A stretch of 64,000 bases of DNA from Lineus longissimus. Taxonomy: Eukaryota > Nemertea > Pilidiophora > Heteronemertea > Lineidae. The position numbers and the translations under genes are program-made. Under the pieces are notes generated by a model, which did no database searches, was not told the origin of the DNA, and worked only from the letters and a program-made list of their open reading frames with translations. Shown piece after piece: positions 55,601-64,000 of the stretch (the stretch's first letter is position 1; each line of letters begins with the position of its first letter). Where the stretch lies: the NCBI RefSeq assembly GCF_910592395.1, contig NC_088324.1:6970953-7034952 (forward strand). The letters are read 5' to 3'.

Positions 55601-58600
55601 ATTTCTTACTACAAAATGCAATCGATGAGAGTTGCGAAAGTTGAAAAATTATGAATCGATAGCAGTTCCCCATGCCGACTTATCGGCGGTGAATATCAGT
55701 CCTAAAGTCTTCTCCTTTCACCGCCGATAACTGCCGCCAGGTAATCTATCGGACGCACCATCATAAACGGGTGGCCAATCAAATTGCTCGACACAAAGTA
55801 TTTGAATGACGGCCTGAATTGATAGTCCGGATCAGGTTACCCTTCTTCTATACAACATGCACTGTGCATTTGGGTCAGGTCAGCATCACTGGAACCGTTA
55901 CTGAATGAACACCTGGTCTTCAATTATAATGGCTTTCAGTGTGTCTCGTGCGACTACCACGAGTGAGTGTAATGTTAGTGTTGTCGCGACAGAGGACGCG
56001 TTGGAAAGGAGGGGAATGCAGGGAGACTACCGATAAAGTAACAGCCCTTCTGACGTCCGTCAAAGATGGATATACGCACAACGTCGGTGGATCGGCATGT
56101 TAGTTCCCTGGTGTACCTCTTTGGTTGCCCCCCCCCCCCCCATATCTTAGTGATTCCATCCTAAACACAGCTTGAAAGATCATGACTAAATGGAGTAGCA
56201 GGGAAAAAAAAGGTATCGATATGTACAGCAAACAAACAAAAACTTTCAGTAAACGAAAACATTACAACTAGCAATACACTAGGGCAATATTTTCATACCT
56301 CTAGCCCTTCGTTTGTATTACACAGTTATAAGTAAAATAGTGTGCATATTCTTCCAAATGTTTTCGTGTTTATATCTTCTTCAGATGAAGATGTTGTCGT
56401 CGCGTGTTGACGAGAGTATCGATCACAGATATGCATCCGCGCCTACCGACTGGCCGTTCGATGAGAAGAACGTGGCCTACTGGCTCAAAGAGACCGGCAA
56501 GGAAAGCAGCGTACGTATACCACCCGAAATTGGCTCGTCCCGGCCCCTCAGAAAAATATAGAAATTTGTAGACGTACAGAAGTTCCAAAATTTGAAATGT
56601 CATAGGCATGATCGGGATAGAATATCCGATGAACAAAACTATAACGCGATTTATTCTCTGGGCTATTGACAATCATGGCCTCTTGAGCCATACCATATTC
56701 CGTCAGAAGTCTGTAGGGCTGGACAGGTTTTCCAGTGGGGACAGTTTTTACTTTTCCGCCAGCTTCAAACACAGTTTCCACAGACGAGTTGAATGACGTT
56801 GTAGATCATTTTGGAGCACATTTATGTTATGTTAGAAGCCATGCCTGTGAGCCAAAACAAAGGATGTTTTATGGCACAGAAGTTTCAGCCAAACGAAACC
56901 GAGGTACGTCATGCGATTTAGCTGGGTGACATCACGTAATATCACCTAGCCAGCACGCCTATTACTTTTTTTTCTTCAAAATTAATCGAGTAAGGAATAA
57001 TTTCCTTTTTATTCTCCTCTTAAGGCTCAAATACATCTCGTAGGGAACATCGTCAGTTGGTATTCCGCCCTTCCCGGGTTCTTGCTCTTCGTCCTCATCT
57101 TTACAGGGATCGTCCTGGCGAGGAAGCGCTCTCTTACAGTCGTCAGGGAAGGTGAGGATCACTCCGAATGGTTGTCATGTAATGTCCTGCTCTGGCAGAC
57201 ACTGTACTCCTAGCTCATAAAATCCAGACAAGATTATTATGATATTCTTTACTAAAATTTAATTCAGGTTTCATGTACATAATAATTCGTGAAATGATAC
57301 GATTTTTCTAAAATCTTAACTACAATTCTTACAATAATCTTGTAACGATTGTGCGTGCGCATGTGAACGAAAGTGAAATCCTTAATACATATCCTTCTCA
57401 CCCATTATTTTTCATTCAGATTACTTGGCACAAATGACCTTTGTCGCCGAGCTCCTTATCGGAGGTTATCTGCTTAATTACCTGCCTTTCTTCGCTGTGG
57501 AGTCGACGTATTTCCTCTACCACTACCTACCGGCCGTCCTGTTCAAACTGATTTTTGTAGCCATTCTCGTGGAGCAGATATATTCGGTTTTAGCGTGAGT
57601 AATAGTTCGATTTATATCATTTTCCAATTTCTCTTACTTGGGGACACTATCACTTTGGAGAATAAGTTTCTAAAACTAGCCATAATATCGTGCAGGAAAC
57701 GCCTGTCATCCAACCGAGCTGACCTAACTTTGGATAAGGAACATGTGCGTATCACATTTAAAAAGCAAACGTGAGTGCTTTGTACTGTACTGAATTAAGA
57801 TACAAGTGTGTCACGAGGGTATAAACCAATCACTACCAAAATCATGGAGGCATTTATCGAATGCGGTCATGCATTCATTGCAGAGGTTTTTTTCCTTCTT
57901 TATAGACCCCACATACAACAAATGTGGGGTCTATATTGAGATTACTAGCAGAAGGTACTAGGCTTCTGCATTCTTCCCAGGTTATATTATGGAGGTAGTC
58001 CAGCAAAACTGCTATTTCAACTGAAAAACTGTCACCCCTGTCCCATCAAACTAAACTCGATCTAGTGCACCTGGCAAAGATTTTTTCGAAATTCGGATAA
58101 TTTTGATGACTTCGAAGCGTTTTTATGCGCCGATTTTCTGATTTGCTTTCAAATCTCCGGCACGATTCTGTCAATCACACGCACATTAGCATAAGCTCCG
58201 CCCCGTAATGTTGACGTCATATCCTCATGCATCATGGCGGCGGTATCTCTTTGCCGAAGTGGGGGATCCCCCGAAGTGGCGAGCTGTCGAGTATTTTGAG
58301 CAAAGAACGACGGTTGAATGTAGGAATAAAATATAGGAATAGCCTTAAATGCTTATCGATGATCCATCCTGCCCATCTGAAAAGGTTAGGGTGCTGTTTA
58401 AATGTTATTGAGCGTGTGATTTTGAGAAAGCGCGAACGTGTTTGTCCGGAAATAGATCATCCGCGAAACGGAATAGACTTCACTCCTCCATACGTAGTAG
58501 TGTACTGTGTGGGCCCGTGGGGGCTATCAAATTTGCTGACAGGCAAATTTCAAATTTCTGGTTTATTCAATCACACTTATAGAGGTTCAATGCAGCGTTC

Positions 58601-58929
58601 TGAGACATTATGACTGTTTTCCGTTACCAACCAGGACTCATGAAACACGCAAAACAGTTCAATGCAAAGGAAAGAAAGTCTCGAACTCCATAATGGCGAG
58701 AAAAGGCCTCGTTATTAATTTGTGGTCGTCGGTATATTCACTTTCTCTAAATTACAGCAAAGATCCAAGACTCCAATACCTAGCGGTTGGTATGATATCT
58801 GTGTGGATGACAGCTGTCGTGCTCGTTTTCTACCAATACTATGGACTCAGTTGTGGCTTCAAGCAGTACACCAATAAGCAGCTATTAGACATGGTATTCA
58901 GATCTTGGGATTTTATAATGGTCGAATAA
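52673..58929 (+). pseudogene. POMT1 copy B, exons 10-19 only, with a splice-junction stop
   Basis: Exons 52673-52765, 52895-52991, 53569-53661, 54266-54398, 55511-55587, 56385-56510, 57025-57151, 57420-57594, 57696-57770 and 58758-58929 match A exons 10-19 in length except the last, which ends GTC GAA TAA after loss of downstream DNA. Exons 1-9, with the catalytic loop and first helices, are absent. The last base of exon 13 is T instead of G (GAAT/GTGAGC); joined to exon 14 (AAGAC) it makes TAA. Divergence is otherwise low and mostly synonymous. It cannot encode an active enzyme from this locus as seen; transcription of the fragment is possible. Confidence 0.9.
57902..58561 (+). mobile_element. 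660-bp Helentron-like insertion in POMT1-B intron 18
   Basis: Absent from copy A, where TTCTTTTATTCAATC is continuous (24122-24136). The insert begins with a hairpin (ATAGACCCCACA-tacaacaaa-TGTGGGGTCTATAT) and ends ...AAATTTCTGG, between Ts and without a target duplication beyond TT. T^T insertion and a terminal hairpin suit Helitron/Helentron elements. Inside are GCTCCGCCCC, TGACGTCA and CATCATGGCGGCGG (58195-58235), a promoter-like cluster. A 128-codon frame (58227-58613) runs out of the insert and has no known motif. Confidence 0.62.
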
Positions 58930-61900
58930 GTAATGGCGAAGCTACTAATGAAGATCACAGAGAATGCACATCTACCTGGGCTTGTCTTCCATATTTAGAA
59001 ACGGTTTTAGATCGGTGTGTCTTGAGTATATTTAGCGTGCACGCCAAACTAATTGATAAGCATGCATGCTTACGTCTCTCTCTGCACACGGCTCCGTCAA
59101 TCGACTGGTGAATCTGAAGATGGGGCTTTACGTAAAACGTACCGGGAAAAAAAATAAACTTATTTAGACGACGGCTGCGTACCAGCAAAATGAACTCAAC
59201 ATGTAGAAAGCACGCAGATCAATTTTTAGCCTGCTGTAAACACGATGGCTGAAGATATCGGCTTACCTGGAGAGGAAATGACGACACAAAAGAAACATAC
59301 GAAAGACTAGTTCATTTTGAGGGGCGTTAGGCCCGCATTTATTATTTTTATCCGATTGTATCCCTCCAACACTGTATAATGGGATGACCTTGTTTCTATT
59401 GTGTTGCAAAGGTAAACCAACACCTTTACCCACCGTGTATAAATAAACACATACACGGTGCCGTATGAGCAAGCAAGCCATGACGAATCAAAGATTCAAT
59501 GCAGCTATGCTGTATTTCTATGAATACAGTATCATTTATAAGTGTGTATATTATTTTCAAAATAAATCATGAAATTATACATTTGATGTTTATATGCGAG
59601 CCTGATTTTATTCATCCGGAAATGACCCGTCATTTTCAATATTCGCTGCCTGTCGATATTTCAAACCCCTGGTGAAATCCATGCTCTTCAGATGGATTGT
59701 AGCGGTAGCAAAAAATCGTCCAATCAGAACGCCCCAATCAAACACAGCAGCATCGTTATCCAAGCACGCCTTTTCATTGGTTGTTATCTCGGCTGCCGAA
59801 GGTCTGCTATTGTATTTGTTATTTCACATCTACTCTCAGTCATGTCTCCTGAACCTTGCATCACAAATGCTAGAAAGGGCTTAACACAGTGCGTGTGACG
59901 ACATTAAATGCTGTGTCAAGTGGACCCTAGCCGACGACGCACGCGCTCATAAGAATGAAACAAAGCATTTGATTGCACTCCAGATATTAACGTATTTACG
60001 TTGGTATCCACATAAATGAGACATAATCGAATACCCCAGAATTACATCTCGATTTCAAACAAAGTTTAACAAAAGGCGGTTGAAATCCACGATTATATCA
60101 CGCAAAAAACACTTCCTGCACACTCGGATATTTGAACAATGGCACATGACGATGAAGTTTAACTGATGTCTTTTAAGATGAAGTCATATTTTAGTGGTAT
60201 CTTTTTTTTTTAAATGTTCTTTTTCTGGTGATCAAACATATTAAAAAACTTATCTGACCAATGTTTTTAAAATGACCGCGATTTTGGGCCAGTGACAGAT
60301 GTAGGCGAGGTAGTTCTGAATAAAGAGTTTCCTAACCAGAAAAAGAAAAATCTATTTAAAAAGAACCATAGAATGTTTCATTGGCAGACATATTTCGAAG
60401 TGGTTGTGCCAAGCATTCTCTTCCGCCACATACACCTCTGGTTTATGGAATGGACGGTTTTTTAAAATTTCAATAGCTTTATCCTTCTCCGGTTTCATGC
60501 GCACACTATAATTCGTTCACTATTTTTTTATTTTGTTCTTACCCACCGGTATAAAAGAATACGATTTCGTTAATCTTCATCCTCAACGGGTCAACGAATT
60601 CCAAGCGCGCGATTTTCTTTCCCGTTCCCTGAAGCCGGCGGAGTTCCCGTCATTTCGCTGGTCACAGTGGCAGTGCCTAGACCAAAAATATAGATTACTT
60701 GAATTACTTTGATAGCAGCTGGTTTCCCCAGCTATTAAGGTAATCATGATTATAAACGAAACTAGGCATGAGGTACATCGAAGACGAAATCGCATTGCTG
60801 AAAGTTTTTTTAGTGCAGATTGGCTGTCGTAATGACTTTGAGTAAGATAATGGTAGTAATCGATATGATACAATGATTAATATAACCACAGACTTCATGT
60901 TATAAAAAATAATCTTATTATCACGAATTAGTGTCGTAATTGCACCCATTGAGTGATATGAATAAAGACTAGAAAATGTTTTTATCTAAAACTCCATGTA
61001 CATTTATACTAGGCCTTTCTGTACAAAATTGAAGTAAAGTCATTTGCTAGATTCATATCAGCCACTTGACCTAGCATTTAGAGTCAGGTTTTAATGCGTA
61101 GAATGAGAGTTGATATTTTTTGGTTTAAGGAATTAATACCGAGCTGGCGGTCATTGGTTGTATAATCAAGACCGCTCGGGTAGATCGAAAATGCAGTCCA
61201 ACCCGAGCGGTCTTGATTATACAACCAATGACCGCCAGCTCGGTATTAATTTCTATTCTAAAAGGTTTCAAAATTAAACAAATTAAATACGATTTGAAAG
61301 GTATATATGTTCCGTTTTCGTCAAAGAATGATCCAGCCTGGTGTCCGGAACTCCGCCATATTGTTGCTTGTGAAGATGACGTCACGCAGCAAGGGAATTC
61401 CCAGTCTGCTAGCTCGATTTCTACCATTTCCTCGTCTTTGACCTCTTCTGAATCCTGACTGACGACCTCGAAAGAGTCCTCGGGTATCCTCCCTACTTCA
61501 CAAATCCCAATATCGGGGAATACTTCAAAATCTCGTGTTCTTGACATTGTTTTGTGGGGCTGAGTCGTTGCTTCTTGGTGAAAATAATTCGTCTGCTAAA
61601 ATTCAGAATTTTATACCTACCCAGGCGGTCATTGGTTACGATACCAAGACCGCTCCGATCAAAACGAGGCGTAATGTATTTTGTATTAGAAACAATGATA
61701 TACTGTGACTAAGGCCTTTTAGAATACGTGACAAGTACTTGTTTTGATAGTGTCCTTATCAGGTAACCAACTCTGTACAAACCTATTATTCGTTAAAACA
61801 ATGGTAATTCTCAAGTTACTGGTGGCCTACATGTAAGTGCTGGATGCCCGAAATACTAAAACCTTTGAGAAGTCAGCAGGATAAGCGATCAGTTAAGGCC

Positions 61901-62261
61901 AGTTCACAAGGTCGCCCATCGATAGTGGAGTGGAATGCGCGCGTTTGTGACTGTCATTTCCTTTGTGGTCCGCAGAAGAAGTATGTGCATCGAGTATAGA
62001 CTCTGATATCAACTAGGAACCGTTATCCGAACCGCGCAAAACTAAAACTTTAAAACTTGAACGCCTCAATTGACGAATTCTTAGACCTCGGTTGTGGAGG
62101 ATCCTGGACTTCTTTGTGCGGATGACTTCCACTCATGCCAAGTCTGCCTGCCTAGGCGAGGTATTGCCTTTTCACTAGCGCCAGTGTAGTGAGAACAGCG
62201 AACGACCGGCGACAGCCTTCTCGGTATTCTCGATATTCACTCAGAGCACAAAACGTGTAAA
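58930..62261 (+). other. copy B intergenic region between POMT1-B and transporter-B
   Basis: Counterpart of A 24700-28349 minus the Mutator-like element. A B-only stretch of about 200 bp (60231-60430) and the 600-bp element at 61126 are the main differences. The CCAAT pair (59725-59745) and the GC-rich cluster near 60600 are shared, although B has lost the GACGTCA word of A. No exon seen. Confidence 0.45.
61126..61725 (-). mobile_element. 600-bp foldback element with promoter signals and a 140-codon ORF
   Basis: Absent from copy A (GGTTACGTGATAAG at 27773-27786 is uninterrupted). At its left, two 51-bp arms, 61131-61181 and 61201-61251, are perfect reverse complements around a 19-nt loop. 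A third, imperfect arm copy (GGCGGTCATTGGTTACGATA..., 61625-61658) lies near the right end. On the minus strand this third arm supplies CCAAT, followed by TATAAAA (61615-61609) and an ATG at 61547 that opens 140 codons (61547-61125) reading back through the hairpin. The protein is acidic at first (DSEEVKDEEMVEIELADWEF) and resembles nothing I know. The right end carries CCTTTTAGAAT, inverted at 61255-61265. Confidence 0.7.
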
Positions 62262-62727
62262 ATGGCGGGATTCGAGAATGGTGTTGATATGATGGTCAGT
62301 CAAAACAGTGGTAACGACGTGAAGCTGTTGTTGTCGGCAGATCTAAAGACGCATTCCATAGGAACCGGGCCTCCGCCGTCGACTGGATGCGACGACATTT
62401 CGTTTCATGAAACAAACGGGACACATGGGGCTGAGAGAGAGGATTGTTACTTCGCGGAAGAGGTCATTGGATCAGGCTCAGAGAAATTGAACGAGCATGC
62501 ATCCGATAACTCTTCTATCAAAAATGATGGGTCTTCATCTTTGATTCAAAACTTTCAAGGTTACAAAGCAGTGATTATGTTCGCCTCATTTTTCTTCTCT
62601 ATGGTCACAGGTGGTATTGGGCTATCTGTGGGAGTGTATTTCATCGCCCTTCAGGAAGAGTTCGAGACAGGAGCATCACTTACTGTTCTGACGTCGTCAC
62701 TTTACGTTGGGATACGTAGTTTTACTG
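62262..62727 (+). CDS. SLC16-like transporter copy B, exon 1 (gene continues past window)
   Basis: Same start context and same 466-nt length as A exon 1, with donor TACTG/GTAAGT. Eight residue changes in about 155, two of them in TM1 (VSTG to VTGG). The frame is open. Exon 2 would lie just beyond 64000 (A 30144 corresponds to about 64060), so whether the copy is intact cannot be judged. 200 bp of upstream sequence is also duplicated, so a promoter is probably present. Confidence 0.85.
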
Positions 62728-62788
62728 GTAAGTTACGATGCAATACAATCATGTGAGCCGAGTTGCATGTCACCCTCTGTCAGCGCCG

Positions 62789-63892
62789 TGTATATGGCCA
62801 TGTCGATTTAACGGAATCGACGGAATAAATGGAATCAACGGAAAATTTACGGAAACAATGCTAAAACTGCATAAAATCGCTTGACAATTAAAGAATGTTA
62901 ATACTAACAATTGATACAACATTCCCAGGCTATTAGAATGTTATAAATTGCTATAGTTATCGAGAAGTAATTAAAATGATCCCCCAGACAGGCTTGTAAA
63001 AAGGTCTACGAGGTATTGTTTTCGTGGACTTGTTCCCCGTCCTACCTATACTTTTGAACTGTGGGATATACAGGTAGGACAATACCTCAGTCTATATTAC
63101 CTGCATACGAGGTTGTTTCTGGGAATCCCCATTCTCCTCTCAGAACAGGTCGGTGTGTTTGGTTATCGATTTTTCACGATTTTCATGTAAGTAGAGAAGG
63201 TTTGTATGATCAAGAGATACTAAAATATTGGGAAGAAGTCAGGGCGGGTAAATATCTGGGGAGGTAATGTACATATAGGCTATGGGGAGCAGTTAATGAA
63301 GGGGTGATAGCCTAAATGGAAATTGTCCATGGGTAAAAGTCATAAGGGGCGAGGGAAAGAACGCGGGGGTGGATTGCCCTAGACCTGTTTCTTCTCAAGG
63401 TGTCACTATACCGGTTCCTTGCACGTGACAAAAACCTCTAGGCCTAAGCCCTAATATTAGCCTAGACTGTAACCACGCTCCTCACGTCACTCATGCAATA
63501 CATGTACCTACACTCCTATAACGAGCACTTCGAGGCGACCACAGTCTACAGAGTCTGGTTTTGAGCGATATTAACCTAGGCCTATCTATTAACTAAACCT
63601 AGAACACTAAGTTCGTGGGGAGAAGAAATTTGAAGAAATTCCTGGCCGCCCACCTTTAAAAGGTTTTTGTATCAATAATGATCAACACCAGCGAATTCGT
63701 CCTACCATCTCGTGTAAAGACCTTGAACCAATGGGTTTTTCCCCAAAGGAGATTCCCCGCAGTATAACCCCCCCCCCCCTCCCCCAACCAATACAGATAC
63801 ATGGTGGTAACCAGGTTGTATCGGTTACAGACCAGTTTCCGTTGATTCCGTTGATTCCGTCGATTCCGTTAAATCGACATAGGCCGTATATA
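62789..63892. mobile_element. 1.1-kb TIR element in transporter-B intron 1
   Basis: Counterpart of 28876-29984, with the same GGAATC-type arms. One 9-bp unit fewer is present in the right arm, and the C-run is interrupted by a T. Confidence 0.8.
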
Positions 63893-64000
63893 TTACCGTT
63901 AACGACCCGATTTGTTCAGGGACTCGCTGTCCAGATCTCCAGAAGGTGTGAGGTCACTTTTCTTTCTTGTACCAGTACTTGTGTGTCTTTTCGATCAAGC

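Larger units (their letters stand above)
52644..64000 (+). repeat. segmental duplication, copy B
   Basis: Collinear with 18247-30083 to the end of the window. Copy-specific differences: B lacks the 444-bp MITE, the 162-bp MITE, the Mutator-like element and about 190 bp after the POMT1 stop. B has extra DNA at 57902-58561, about 60231-60430 and 61126-61725. The left breakpoint is CGTCGACG|AATATTG, inside LDLa module 6 on one side and POMT1 intron 9 on the other. Confidence 0.96.

Noticed and set aside
61213-61458. 81-codon plus-strand frame in the foldback element
   Set aside because: It is antisense to the 140-codon frame, which has the CCAAT, TATA and ATG in order; the plus-strand frame starts inside the hairpin arm.
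1-64000. tRNA, rRNA or snRNA genes
   Set aside because: I looked for B-box-like GGTTCGAATCC words and rRNA cores on both strands and found none with supporting structure.

Overview
The window is animal (metazoan) genomic DNA. Coding is split into short exons with GT-AG introns of roughly 0.1-2 kb, there are polyadenylation signals and TATA/CCAAT elements, and DNA transposons and non-LTR retrotransposon fragments are dense. The gene content (POMT1, an SLC16-like carrier, a multi-module LDL-receptor class A protein, a single-exon rhodopsin-type GPCR, an nrf-6-like acyltransferase), the high transposon diversity and the frequent AGGCCTA/TACATGTA words suggest a marine invertebrate. I cannot fix the phylum from sequence alone; a non-vertebrate deuterostome or a lophotrochozoan is my guess. 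Layout: 0.4-1.7 kb holds the last two exons of an nrf-6-type membrane acyltransferase (+). 3.3-4.0 kb is a decayed retrotransposon RNase H region. 4.2-6.5 kb is an intronless GPCR with a stalk of about 22 tandem 16-residue repeats (+). 10.1-24.5 kb is a complete 19-exon POMT1 gene (+) whose introns carry at least five small transposons. 28.3-32.6 kb is a complete 4-exon SLC16/MCT-like transporter (+). 32.8-33.95 kb is a Helentron-like minisatellite element. 34.5-38.6 kb is a secreted protein with 14 LDLa modules (-). 40.4-43.1 kb is a pogo/Tigger-like transposon. 44.3-47.1 kb is a small gene for a furin-processed, six-cysteine secreted peptide (+), spread over four exons and not visible as one ORF. 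49.4-50.7 kb is a Kolobok-type THAP transposon. From 51.5 kb to the right edge the sequence repeats earlier parts of the window.

The dominant structural feature is this low-divergence duplication. B (49.3-64.0 kb) is a mosaic of three segments found separately in A: A 40.16-43.7 kb, then A 34.1-35.5 kb, then A 18.25-30.1 kb. All are in the same orientation but in reversed block order. The B copies of POMT1, the LDLa gene and the transporter are therefore partial. Ten POMT1 exons are retained with identical lengths, but one base change makes a stop codon that appears only across the exon 13/14 splice junction. The LDLa copy has lost one two-module unit. The two copies act as each other's empty-site control, so at least seven insertions (pogo, Kolobok, Mutator-like, a 444-bp MITE, a 162-bp MITE, a Helentron-like insert and a 600-bp foldback element) can be delimited to within a few bases of their target sites. 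Uncollapsed haplotypes or an assembly join remain an alternative explanation for the duplication.

The genes do not form an operon or pathway. POMT1 is an ER O-mannosyltransferase; the others are independent surface, transport or secreted proteins.
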